In this document: piece by piece, positions 15,652 to 24,235 of the stretch
Numbering within the stretch: the first letter of the stretch is position 1
How the letters are laid out: every line of letters begins with the position of its first letter
Made by a program: the position numbers and the translations under genes
NCBI GenBank assembly: GCA_964606895.1
Contig: CAZSHX010000039.1
Span: forward strand, 1-42,821
Length of the DNA stretch: 42,821 nucleotides
Direction: 5' to 3'
Origin: CAZSHX01 sp964606895
GTDB lineage: Bacteria > Bacteroidota > Ignavibacteria > Kapaibacteriales > UBA2268
The notes under the pieces: generated by a model
The model's input: only the letters and a program-made list of their open reading frames with translations
Database searches by the model: none
What the model was told of the DNA's origin: nothing

Positions 15652-15671
15652 TGTAATTGATGGAAATTACA
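15652..15671. promoter_or_regulatory. Inverted repeat upstream of TetR operon
   Basis: Perfect arms TGTAATT and AATTACA around a 6-base spacer, about 60 bases upstream of the candidate -33 element of the tetR promoter. A TetR operator usually overlaps the promoter, so this is a weak candidate; it may also be a chance AT-rich repeat. Confidence 0.3.
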
Positions 15672-15731
15672 ATTATTATTCATTAAATTCAACTAAATTG
15701 TTAATCAATATCTTTTTTTTGCAAAAATTTC

Positions 15732-15762
15732 TTGCATAATTAAAATATTTATCTTAATTTTG
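15732..15762 (+). promoter_or_regulatory. Bacteroidota-type promoter of the TetR-efflux operon
   Basis: TTG at 15732-15734 and TAATTTTG at 15755-15762 are 20 bases apart, matching the TTG/TAnnTTTG pattern. Transcription would begin near 15768, which makes the ATG at 15772 nearly leaderless and favours the ATG at 15811. Confidence 0.55.
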
Positions 15763-15810
15763 AACTGAACGATGATTCATAATTCAGCATTGTTTATTAA
15801 AGTGACAAAA

Positions 15811-16380
15811 ATGGAAGATAAAAAAATATTAATTTTGGATGCCGCCATGAAGGTATTTTCCTCTGAAGGTTTCCATAAAGCAAAAATATCAAAGATTTCC
15901 GAATTAGCTGGAATTGGAGCTGGAACGGTTTATCTTTACTTCAAAAATAAGGATAACATTCTTGAAGAACTATTTGTGCGTTCTTGGTCGAAAATAGAAT
16001 CAAGATTGTTTGAACTTGTTTCCAATACAAGCATTAATCCTATACAATGTTTAACTGAAATGCTAAAGTCTGTGGTATTTATGATTTCTGAAAACAAGGA
16101 ACTGGCAAAAATGGTACTTCACGAGTATGGGTTTATAAATTCAAGTAAACAAGTACATATTTCAAGAATTGTGGATAATATTAAAAACCTGTTGATTCAG
16201 AATTTTGAAAGAGGTAAAGAACTCAATGTATTTAATAATGAAATAGATTCGAAAGCTATGACTTCCTACATAATTGGAGGCTTATGGCATCTTCTCGCAT
16301 ATTTGGCAGAACAAACCGATTATGATGTTATAAGTGTCGAAAAACAAATTGAATTAATTGTAATTAAAGGAATTAAATAA
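15811..16380 (+). CDS. TetR-family transcriptional regulator
   Basis: 189 residues from the ATG at 15811 (an in-frame ATG at 15772 would add 13 residues). The N-terminal helix-turn-helix domain is classic TetR/AcrR: ILDAAMKVFSSEGFHKAKIS, then IGAGTVYLYFKNKDNILEEL. The C-terminal all-helical part is the ligand and dimer domain. It is the first gene of an efflux operon whose tolC starts 2 bases after its stop, so it most likely represses the operon and is relieved by an exported compound. The inducer is unknown. Confidence 0.93.
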   Translation: MEDKKILILDAAMKVFSSEGFHKAKISKISELAGIGAGTVYLYFKNKDNILEELFVRSWSKIESRLFELVSNTSINPIQCLTEMLKSVVFMISENKELAKMVLHEYGFINSSKQVHISRIVDNIKNLLIQNFERGKELNVFNNEIDSKAMTSYIIGGLWHLLAYLAEQTDYDVISVEKQIELIVIKGIK

Positions 16381-16381
16381 A

Positions 16382-17899
16382 ATGAAATCAAAAAAGAGTA
16401 GTATCGTTTGGACTAAAATGAATAATGATTCAGTATTCATTATTTTAAAATCATTTGTATTCTTAATCTTAATTTTACTCATGCCTTCAATTAGCAAATC
16501 TTCTAAAAGTATAACTTTGGATGAAGCTGTCCACCAGGCAATCGAAAAAAATGACGGAATCAAATCGTCAAAACTTAAAAGTGAAGTGAGGGAACAAGGG
16601 GTTAACGATGCTTTCAGTAAACTATATCCTGAACTATCGTTTGATTTTTTTTATACTCACATGGATAAGGATTTAGTCTTGGATTTGAATCCGATAAGGT
16701 CAGCAATCATTCAGCTTCAAACAAATGATGCAGTGAACATGAGCAATTTGCAAAATATAATCACAAAAGGGAAACCACTGACCGATCCGGAAAAATCAGT
16801 AATTTCCTCTGTAGCCGCACAAAAGCTTGAAGCAGGAATTCCAGACTTTCAGGAAATTGTAAAAGAACAGAATTTTCCTCAAGCTGTATTTTCATTAAAA
16901 CAACCAATATTTACAGGAGGTAAAATTCTTGCCGGGATTCGAGCGGCTGAGGCTCAGTCTGAAATAGAAAAAAGTAGATTCAAATCTGATAAAGAAAATC
17001 TGATTGGTCAGGTGATTGAAAATTATCTGAATGTTATTCTTGCCGAGGAAAATTATAAGGTTCGGTTGGAATTGTCTATGACAGTAAATAAACATGCCGA
17101 CAGAGCAAGAAGAATGATGGATGAAGGAGTTATCCCATCAAACGACAAGCTTAGGGCTGATGTAGCTAAATCAGAAGCAGAAAGAAACCTTTTTGAAGCG
17201 GACCAAAAAAGAAAAATTGCAAAACTCGCATTATTATCAATAATAAAAAGTGATGAGGAAATAATTATTTTTTCTGATTCATTAATTTTCAGAGAGATAG
17301 ACAAAGCAAGTTCATCTTTCATTTTAGATACGAAAAATAAAAATGTCAATATTGAAACATTACGATCTTCCGAAAAAGCATTACATGAGAAGGTGAATGC
17401 AAATTTTGCCGATTATTTTCCTAAAGTGTTTGGTTTTGGCTTTTATAATTGTTTTGACCATTACATAATACCCAAGACAGAACCCAAATGGGCGATCGGG
17501 ATTGGTGCTCATCTAACAATTTTTGACGGAATGAAAAGGACCAATGACTATCAGATGAGCAAAAAGGACGAAGAATCAATAAAGTACTTAATTAAAGATC
17601 TTGACAGAAAACTTGAACTACTTTCAAGAAATCAATTCATGGAAATGCAATTAGCAAAAAATACATATTTTCAGCTTGATGCCGCTATCTTGCAGGCAAA
17701 TGAGAATTTGAGATTAAACGAAAAACGATTTGAAACAGGTCTTGGAACATCTCTTGAGGTTCTCGATGCAAACATGATTCTGGAGTCTATCAAATTAAAG
17801 CGTGCAAAAGCTTTGACTGATTACTATATGAATATGGCGGCTTTATACCGAACATCAGGTTCGATTGAGGAGTTTATAATTTTCTGGTCACACAAATAA
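16382..17899 (+). CDS. TolC-family outer-membrane efflux protein (first copy)
   Basis: 505 residues with a hydrophobic signal segment at about 18-36 and then two OEP-type repeats rich in long helices. The first begins ITLDEAVHQAIEKNDGIKSS, and the second ends with RFETGLGTSLEVLDANMIL, the TolC-family tail signature. It should form a trimeric outer-membrane channel working with the HlyD adaptor and ABC-2 permeases just downstream. An internal ATG at 16418 is a possible alternative start giving a shorter signal peptide. Confidence 0.92.
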   Translation: MKSKKSSIVWTKMNNDSVFIILKSFVFLILILLMPSISKSSKSITLDEAVHQAIEKNDGIKSSKLKSEVREQGVNDAFSKLYPELSFDFFYTHMDKDLVLDLNPIRSAIIQLQTNDAVNMSNLQNIITKGKPLTDPEKSVISSVAAQKLEAGIPDFQEIVKEQNFPQAVFSLKQPIFTGGKILAGIRAAEAQSEIEKSRFKSDKENLIGQVIENYLNVILAEENYKVRLELSMTVNKHADRARRMMDEGVIPSNDKLRADVAKSEAERNLFEADQKRKIAKLALLSIIKSDEEIIIFSDSLIFREIDKASSSFILDTKNKNVNIETLRSSEKALHEKVNANFADYFPKVFGFGFYNCFDHYIIPKTEPKWAIGIGAHLTIFDGMKRTNDYQMSKKDEESIKYLIKDLDRKLELLSRNQFMEMQLAKNTYFQLDAAILQANENLRLNEKRFETGLGTSLEVLDANMILESIKLKRAKALTDYYMNMAALYRTSGSIEEFIIFWSHK

Positions 17900-17932
17900 A
17901 ATATATCAAAAATAATAAAGAAAGAATGTATA

Positions 17933-18922
17933 ATGAAAAAAAGTAAATCTGTCCCCCTTATTATTATTGGGATTTCAGCGATTATTATTGTAGCGGGATT
18001 AATCACTTACCTGGCGATTCATAAAGGAGATGAAAAGATAATTCGTACAGGACAGATAGAGATGCGTGAACTCGATATTGCTTCCAAAATTTCGGGACGT
18101 TTGGAATGGGTGAAAGCAGAAGAAGGTTCAAAAGTTGATTCGGGAACTGCATTGTTCAAACTAACTGGCAGAGAGATAATTGCTAAAGTCGGACAGGCTA
18201 AAGGTTCTGTGAATCAGGCACAGGCACAGGTGTCACTTGCCAGGGAAGGTGCAAGACCCGAACAGATTCAAATGGCTGAAAAGAATTATTCTGCGGCTGT
18301 TAGTCAGTTTGATCTTGCCGATGTTACTTATAAGAGAATGAAAAAATTGCATAATGAACAGTTGATTTCCGATCAGGAACTCGATGTAATTTTTCAGAAA
18401 TACCAAGCCGCTATTGCTCAGAAAGATGCGGCTAAATCAAATCTTGATATGGCATTGAACGGAACCAGAAGGCAGGAAAGAGAGATGGCAGTTGGTCAGT
18501 ACGAAAAGGCTCTATCGGCTCTTGAAGAGGCAAATGTATTCCTTGATGAAACCACAGTGTTTTGTCCGATAAATGGTATAGTGGCAAAAAGATATGCTGA
18601 CCCCGGAGAGTTGGTAGCAAGCGGATATCCTGTTTTGTCAATCATTGACCCGCAAGATGTTTGGGTTGAATTAAATATTCCTGAAACTGAGCTGAAATAC
18701 TTTAAATTGAATTCTGAATTATCAGGTTTTGTTAGAGCTTATGAATCAAATTTGAAATTCAGAGTAATCAATATTGCCGCAATGGCAGATTTTGCAAATT
18801 GGAGAGCACAAAATGAAAAGGGAACATTCGATGTTCGGTCTTTTACTATAAAGCTGAAACCCGAGAGCAGTAAATTGAACTTCAGACCTGGAATGACAGT
18901 GAGTTTCGAGATTAATAAGTAA
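17933..18922 (+). CDS. HlyD/EmrA-type periplasmic adaptor
   Basis: 329 residues: a membrane anchor at about 7-28, a biotinyl-lipoyl-like half-motif (IASKISGRLEWVKAEEGSKVDSGTALFKL), a helical hairpin of about 100 residues rich in A and Q, and a beta-barrel section containing NGIVAKRYADPGELVASGYP. This arrangement matches the YbhG/YhiI adaptors that pair with ABC-2 permeases. It bridges inner-membrane permeases to TolC. It lies 33 bases after tolC and 8 bases before the first permease gene. Confidence 0.93.
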   Translation: MKKSKSVPLIIIGISAIIIVAGLITYLAIHKGDEKIIRTGQIEMRELDIASKISGRLEWVKAEEGSKVDSGTALFKLTGREIIAKVGQAKGSVNQAQAQVSLAREGARPEQIQMAEKNYSAAVSQFDLADVTYKRMKKLHNEQLISDQELDVIFQKYQAAIAQKDAAKSNLDMALNGTRRQEREMAVGQYEKALSALEEANVFLDETTVFCPINGIVAKRYADPGELVASGYPVLSIIDPQDVWVELNIPETELKYFKLNSELSGFVRAYESNLKFRVINIAAMADFANWRAQNEKGTFDVRSFTIKLKPESSKLNFRPGMTVSFEINK

Positions 18923-18930
18923 TTTTAAAC

Positions 18931-20118
18931 ATGAAATATATTAAAAAAATTAAATTCTTACTTACAGAAGAGTTGAAACATCTTTACAATGAGCCTTTAC
19001 CTATATTGATTGCTTGTCTTTTTCCATTAATTGCCGCATTTTTTCTGACGTTTGTTATGAGCAATTCCGTAATTCATGAAATACCAATTTCGATTGTGGA
19101 TAAGGACAATTCAGCATTATCCCGACAATTAATCAGAAATATTGATGCTTCACAAACATTAAAAGTATCATTAATTACTGCCAATGAGGATGAAGCAAAA
19201 GTATCGTTGAAAAATGGAGAAACTTTCACTATTGTTTATCTTGCCAAAGATTTTGAAAAAAAGATTAAAAAGGGATTGACATCAAAGGTTGATGTTGTAA
19301 CAAACGGTTCTGTACTTCTATATTCAAAAGTTGCGTACAGAGCAATAGCAACGAGTGTTATGACTTATTCATCAATGATTCAGGTAAAAAGATTTGAAGC
19401 CAAAGGCTTAAATCGAGAACAGTCAATTTCAAGGGCTGTACCGATAGAAACAGAAATATCAGCATTCGGAAATCCCTGGTATGATTATTCATTTTATCTT
19501 GTTCCCGGCATGGTGATGGCAATTTTGCAAATGTCTGCATCGTTCTCCACTCTTTGGGTATTCAGAAAACATAATGAAGATATAAACGGAAGAGATATAC
19601 CATCGCATGGAAACCGTATTTCTTTTTTATTAAAAAAATTAACCCCGCTGTTTGTGGGAAATTTTATAACTGTTTTTACTATACTTTTTATTGTTTTTCC
19701 TATTGCAGGGATTCAAATAACCGATCATTATTTTCATTTAGTTGCTCTAACCTGTTTATTTGCATTTGCTTCCATGGGAATAGGTGTATTTTTGTCTATT
19801 ATATTTAAAAATATAGTTACTTCTATTCAACTGAGTTTAATAATCAATGCACCTGCTTTTGTATTCAGTGGTTATACTTTCCCAAGATGGGCAATGCCTC
19901 ATTGGGTGAGCGATCTTTCCAATATTTTACCTTTGACACATTTCATAGATGATTTCTTTGCGATAATTATTTACAATCATTCTACATTTAATGGAATCAA
20001 AGGGCTTACGATAATTTCAATCATTACATGGGGTAGTGTTATTTTTCTAATAATGAAAGCCGGTATAGCTTTGCGAAGATTTTTAAAGCCATTCAGAATT
20101 AAACTCAAAAAAGTATAA
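18931..20118 (+). CDS. ABC-2 type exporter permease 1 (YhhJ/YbhR-like)
   Basis: 395 residues with one N-terminal membrane helix (about 23-43), a roughly 140-residue periplasmic domain with IPISIVDKDNSALSRQLIRN, and five C-terminal membrane helices (about 190-385). This is the ABC2_membrane_3 architecture of the YhhJ/YbhS/YbhR family. It forms a permease with the next gene's product. No ATP-binding subunit is encoded between 15.8 and 21.3 kb, so the energising subunit must be elsewhere or absent. Confidence 0.9.
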   Translation: MKYIKKIKFLLTEELKHLYNEPLPILIACLFPLIAAFFLTFVMSNSVIHEIPISIVDKDNSALSRQLIRNIDASQTLKVSLITANEDEAKVSLKNGETFTIVYLAKDFEKKIKKGLTSKVDVVTNGSVLLYSKVAYRAIATSVMTYSSMIQVKRFEAKGLNREQSISRAVPIETEISAFGNPWYDYSFYLVPGMVMAILQMSASFSTLWVFRKHNEDINGRDIPSHGNRISFLLKKLTPLFVGNFITVFTILFIVFPIAGIQITDHYFHLVALTCLFAFASMGIGVFLSIIFKNIVTSIQLSLIINAPAFVFSGYTFPRWAMPHWVSDLSNILPLTHFIDDFFAIIIYNHSTFNGIKGLTIISIITWGSVIFLIMKAGIALRRFLKPFRIKLKKV

Positions 20119-20125
20119 TTATCTT

Positions 20126-21295
20126 ATGAAAACAATAAAGAATATCACTTTTGTAGCTTACAGAGAGTTTTTGAAGATTATTAAAGATATAAATCTTCTG
20201 ACTGTCATATTGCTTGCTCCTATGCTCTATCCATTTTTGTATGGAGTGGTTTATGTAAATAAAATTGAGCAAAAAGTACCAATAGGCATAATTGATGAAG
20301 ATAACACATCTCAATCGAGAAGTTTAATCAAAGATATTAATTCACTCCAATCTGTTAATATCATTCAAAATTACGTGAATCCGGAAATGTTAAAAAATGC
20401 TATGCTTGATGGACAAATTCACGCAGGTGTTTATATTCCGAAAGAATTTTCAGAAAATTTGAGAAAAGGGAAGAGGGAATCCGTCACATTGCTTATTTCT
20501 CCGGGGAGGTTATTGGTTCTGGGTGATGTTGGAATTGGAATCTCACAGGCAGTTAATACCTTCGGAGCCAAAGTGACAGCATCTGTTCTTGCCTCAAAAG
20601 GTGTGCCTGTCTTTCTTGATCATACACTTGCCTCTCCATTAAAATTTGAATGGAGCCCACTTTACAACACTTTTCTTACTTATGGCGACATGATTCTTCC
20701 TGCATTGATTATTATCATTCTTTCTCAACTGATTGTTATTGGTTCGGCTTCTGCAACTGCAAGAGAATGGTCTGATAAAGCGTGGGTTAAACTGTTTGAA
20801 GTTGCAGGAAATAATTATATTGTCGTTCTCGCCGGAAAATATTTTACCATAGCAAGTATTTTCATATTCTTTTCTATCATCATCAGGTTAGTGATAATCC
20901 CTTTTTTCGATATCAGCTTTACGGGAAACAGTATGGAAGTTTATACAATTATGATTTTGGGAATAATATCATCAACTGCATTTGGAATTTTTTTAGGAAC
21001 ATTTTTCAAGTATAGAATTACTGTATTTGCCGTGCTGGGTTTTTCAACTTATCCTATGTTTATGGTTAGCGGTTATGCCTGGCCCACAAACCAATTACCT
21101 GAAATTGCAAAATACTTCGGCATGATATTTCCTTTGACTCCATTCCTGCAGGCAATACAAAGCATTACTCAATTGGGAAACGGTTTTCCATATATCATAA
21201 AATATCTGGTACTTTTCAGTGTTCAGATTGTTCTTTTTTCTTTTTTGTCTGTTCTCAGGATGAAGTATTATGTTAAATTACCATCTTCAATTTAA
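20126..21295 (+). CDS. ABC-2 type exporter permease 2 (YhhJ/YbhS-like)
   Basis: 389 residues with the same layout as the preceding gene: N-terminal helix, periplasmic domain beginning VPIGIIDEDNTSQSRSLIKD, and a multi-helix C-terminal domain containing MFMVSGYAWPTNQLPEIAKY and FPLTPFLQAIQSITQLG, which are ABC2_membrane_3 landmarks. The two permeases are clearly paralogues and probably form a heterodimer. The gene is the last of the TetR operon; a hairpin follows its stop. Confidence 0.9.
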   Translation: MKTIKNITFVAYREFLKIIKDINLLTVILLAPMLYPFLYGVVYVNKIEQKVPIGIIDEDNTSQSRSLIKDINSLQSVNIIQNYVNPEMLKNAMLDGQIHAGVYIPKEFSENLRKGKRESVTLLISPGRLLVLGDVGIGISQAVNTFGAKVTASVLASKGVPVFLDHTLASPLKFEWSPLYNTFLTYGDMILPALIIIILSQLIVIGSASATAREWSDKAWVKLFEVAGNNYIVVLAGKYFTIASIFIFFSIIIRLVIIPFFDISFTGNSMEVYTIMILGIISSTAFGIFLGTFFKYRITVFAVLGFSTYPMFMVSGYAWPTNQLPEIAKYFGMIFPLTPFLQAIQSITQLGNGFPYIIKYLVLFSVQIVLFSFLSVLRMKYYVKLPSSI

Positions 21296-21299
21296 TAAT

Positions 21300-21323
21300 C
21301 TGATTGAAAAAGAAATCAATCAG
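21300..21323. terminator. Weak hairpin after the TetR efflux operon
   Basis: CTGATTGA pairs perfectly with TCAATCAG across an 8-base loop, starting 4 bases after the last permease stop. There is no immediate T run; a T-rich stretch lies about 25 bases further on. It may be a partial terminator or an mRNA 3'-end stabiliser. Confidence 0.4.
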
Positions 21324-21424
21324 TATTCGAAAACAATTTATACTATATTTTTTTATTTCAAATTACAATTGGCTTGATGTCAATTAGTCTTTTCATATTA
21401 CAATAACTATACATAAACAAAAAA

Positions 21425-21443
21425 TAGTTTAAATTCTAAACTA
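21425..21443. promoter_or_regulatory. Inverted repeat upstream of the NHL-cytochrome pair
   Basis: Perfect arms TAGTTTA and TAAACTA around a 5-base spacer, followed at once by TAAATTTTG, which is one base longer than the TAnnTTTG element. If that is the -7 region, the repeat would lie within the promoter, a good operator position. Chance occurrence is possible. Confidence 0.35.
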
Positions 21444-21507
21444 AATTTTGTATTTTTATGTTATTCAAAATATGATTTTGATAATTTTTTACACTAAACA
21501 ATTTGAA

Positions 21508-22509
21508 ATGAAGATAAAAGTTTATATAGTTTTTCTGCTTTTTTTGACTTTGACTCAGTTGTCTCCCTGTCAGCAGTATAATCATGCAAAAAAGGATTTA
21601 TCTGAATTCTATGTTCAGTTCATCAGCAAATTTTCCACAAAAGAAGATATTGTAAAAAGCAAAGGTGTTATAAAATCTATAGTTGACTTTGTTATAGGTA
21701 AAGAGAATGAAAAATTAATCAAACCCTTCGCAATCATTGCAAAAGATTCATCAAGCATTATTGTTCTTGACCAGCAGTGGCAAAATCTTGTAAGAATTGA
21801 TAAATTAAATATTAACTTTAAAATAATTGAATTTGACAAGGTTAAGGCTTTTCCATCTTTGGTTGGCATTGCTTGGATTGATGTTGATAACATTGCAATT
21901 ACTGATTCCAGACTAAACAAAATTTTTAGATGTAATCTGAAAAATGAAAGAGTTTCAGTTTTAAATGATTCACTTGAAATATCGCAACCGACAGGTATAG
22001 CCTATTCAAATAAATATCATCAATTCTGGGTATCTGAGACAGCCAAACACAGAATTCTTATTCTTGATGAAAATGGTGAAATAGTTAAGACAATTGGTCA
22101 GCGTGGTACAAAACAGGAAGAATTTAATTTTCCAACAAATATTATTATTGATAAATCTGAAAAAGTTTACATTGTTGATGCCATGAATTTCAGAATCCAG
22201 ATGTTTTCATCAGATGGAAAATTTCTTGGTATGTTTGGAGAAGTAGGGGATGCTTCAGGTTATTTTGCTTCACCAAAAGGAATTGCAACCGACACTTATG
22301 GGCATATTTACGTCGCTGATGCCGTATATCATGCAGTACAGGTTTTTAATAGTAAAGGAGATTTTCTTTATAGTTTCGGAAGACAGGGAACCGGAGATGG
22401 TGAATTTTGGATGCCTACAGGAATTTATATTGATGAAAATAATCAAATTTACGTTACCGATTCATATAATGGAAGAGTACAAATTTTCAAATTAGTTAAA
22501 AGAGTATAG
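21508..22509 (+). CDS. NHL-repeat beta-propeller protein (secreted)
   Basis: The ATG at 21508 gives 333 residues with a signal peptide ending LSPC (an imperfect lipobox); the in-frame TTG at 21448 would add an unlikely N-terminal extension. The rest is a six-bladed propeller of NHL type. The clearest blades are EFNFPTNIIIDKSEKVYIVD followed by AMNFRIQMFSSDGKFLGMFG, and SPKGIATDTYGHIYVADAVY followed by AVQVFNSKGDFLYSFG. Propellers of this kind bind proteins or small ligands rather than catalyse. The dodecaheme cytochrome gene starts 2 bases after the stop, so the two are expressed together and probably form a complex in the periplasm or at the surface. Confidence 0.87.
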   Translation: MKIKVYIVFLLFLTLTQLSPCQQYNHAKKDLSEFYVQFISKFSTKEDIVKSKGVIKSIVDFVIGKENEKLIKPFAIIAKDSSSIIVLDQQWQNLVRIDKLNINFKIIEFDKVKAFPSLVGIAWIDVDNIAITDSRLNKIFRCNLKNERVSVLNDSLEISQPTGIAYSNKYHQFWVSETAKHRILILDENGEIVKTIGQRGTKQEEFNFPTNIIIDKSEKVYIVDAMNFRIQMFSSDGKFLGMFGEVGDASGYFASPKGIATDTYGHIYVADAVYHAVQVFNSKGDFLYSFGRQGTGDGEFWMPTGIYIDENNQIYVTDSYNGRVQIFKLVKRV

Positions 22510-22511
22510 AT

Positions 22512-24215
22512 ATGAAGTCAAATAGATTAATAATAACTGTAACCGCTTTGATATTTTTAGGTTTCTTTACAGCCCAAATGAATTCACAGAGAATATCTTC
22601 AACAAAGCATAACATGTCCACAAGCGGACCAGGAACAGTGAAAGCATCTACTGAATCAGAAATATGCATTTTCTGCCATACACCTCACAGTTCCAAACCG
22701 AGAACTCCGCTTTGGAACAGAGATGACCCAGGTACAACATATACTTTGTATTCCAGTTCAACAACAAATGCAACTATCGGACAGCCTGACGGTTCTTCCG
22801 TAATGTGTCTTTCCTGCCATGATGGAACAATTGCTTTGGGGAAAGTACAGAGCAGAACCACAAATATAAGTTTTGGCTCAGTAACAACTATGCCAACAGG
22901 AAATTCAAATCTTACTTCCGACCTAAGTAACGACCACCCTATTTCGTTCACATATAATTCTACTTTAGCTACAACGGATGGAGAATTGATTACACCTGCT
23001 TCAATAACAGGAGTTACACTGGAAAACAGCAAAGTCCAGTGCAGGACATGCCACGATCCGCATTATACTTCTAATTCAGCATTTTTAATCGTAAGTAATC
23101 AGGCTTCGGCGTTGTGTGTAAGTTGTCATTCAAAAGCAAACTGGACATCATCAACTCATTACTCATCAACAAGAACTTGGAACGGTTCGGGAACTAATCC
23201 ATGGCATACATCGTACTCTACAGTTGCCAATAATGGTTGCGAGAGCTGTCATAATCCTCATAATGCCGCAAAACCGACCAGACTGTTAAATCAAGCTACA
23301 ACAGAAGAAGCTAATTGTTATAGCTGTCATAATGCAACAGTTGCAACAAATGTAAATATTTATACTCAATTCCAAAGAACTTACAGACATAATATAGCAA
23401 CCTATACTGATGTTCATACTCCGAATGAAAGCAATATCCCGTCCACACAGCATGTTGAATGTGTTGACTGCCATAACCCTCATCAGTCCAATAATTCAAC
23501 TGCCTCTGCTCCTAACCGTGCAGGTAGTTTAACTGGCGTTAAAGGAGTTAACGCAAGTAATTCTTCTGTAAGTTCAGTATCTTATGAATATGAAGTTTGC
23601 TTCAGATGTCATTCAAGTTCCACTTGGGTTTCCAGCCCCACAACCAGACAAATTGTGCAAACAGATACAAGACTGGAATTTGCCTCAGGAAACCCTTCTT
23701 ATCATGCTGTTGTTGTCCAGGGAACCAATGCAGATGTTCCTACGCTCTACGGCAACTGGACAACTACAAGCCGACTGTATTGCTCAGATTGTCATGCGTC
23801 TGCCGAGAGTTCTACTACAGCTCAAAAAGGACCTCATGGCTCAATTTATAATCATATTCTAAAAAAACAAAATGTGACAACTGACCCAACCACTGAAAGT
23901 GCGGCAAATTATGCTTTATGCTATTCCTGTCATGACAGAAATTATTTCATTACCGAAGCTAATAGTAATAATTCCGGTTTCAGATTTCATTTCAAACATG
24001 TAACCGAAGAACGAACACCATGCAATACATGCCATGATCCTCATGGAATTAGCAGTACTCAAGGTAATGCAACAAACAATTCGAAACTAATCAATTTCAA
24101 CACAAATGTTGTAACTGCCAATGGTGGAGTTTTAAGATTTGCAAGAACAGGATATCGTGCAGGAAATTGTACCCTAAGATGTCACAGTGAAAATCACAAT
24201 GCATGGAGTTATTAA
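22512..24215 (+). CDS. Secreted multiheme c-type cytochrome (11 CXXCH plus one CX3CH)
   Basis: 567 residues with a cleavable signal peptide (about 1-26) and no further membrane segment. Eleven CXXCH motifs are present (CIFCH, CLSCH, CRTCH, CVSCH, CESCH, CYSCH, CVDCH, CFRCH, CSDCH, CYSCH, CNTCH), and a final CTLRCH near the C terminus is a CX3CH, also usable for heme. Several are followed by NPH or DPH, as in the doubled-CXXCH family. Regions between motifs are rich in Ser, Thr and Asn, typical of exported Bacteroidota cytochromes. It is expected to pass electrons in the periplasm or outside the cell. Its pairing with an NHL protein supports a surface electron-transfer role, but the partner reductase is not in this window. 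Confidence 0.9.
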   Translation: MKSNRLIITVTALIFLGFFTAQMNSQRISSTKHNMSTSGPGTVKASTESEICIFCHTPHSSKPRTPLWNRDDPGTTYTLYSSSTTNATIGQPDGSSVMCLSCHDGTIALGKVQSRTTNISFGSVTTMPTGNSNLTSDLSNDHPISFTYNSTLATTDGELITPASITGVTLENSKVQCRTCHDPHYTSNSAFLIVSNQASALCVSCHSKANWTSSTHYSSTRTWNGSGTNPWHTSYSTVANNGCESCHNPHNAAKPTRLLNQATTEEANCYSCHNATVATNVNIYTQFQRTYRHNIATYTDVHTPNESNIPSTQHVECVDCHNPHQSNNSTASAPNRAGSLTGVKGVNASNSSVSSVSYEYEVCFRCHSSSTWVSSPTTRQIVQTDTRLEFASGNPSYHAVVVQGTNADVPTLYGNWTTTSRLYCSDCHASAESSTTAQKGPHGSIYNHILKKQNVTTDPTTESAANYALCYSCHDRNYFITEANSNNSGFRFHFKHVTEERTPCNTCHDPHGISSTQGNATNNSKLINFNTNVVTANGGVLRFARTGYRAGNCTLRCHSENHNAWSY

Positions 24216-24235
24216 TCAATATATTTGTCAATTAA

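Noticed and set aside
21448..21507. TTG start that would extend the NHL protein by 20 residues
   Set aside because: It lies next to an inverted repeat and a -7-like box, and the extension precedes a normal signal peptide.
22685..23032. Antisense open frame of 115 codons across the cytochrome gene
   Set aside because: It results from the Ser/Thr-rich codon composition of the real gene and resembles no protein.
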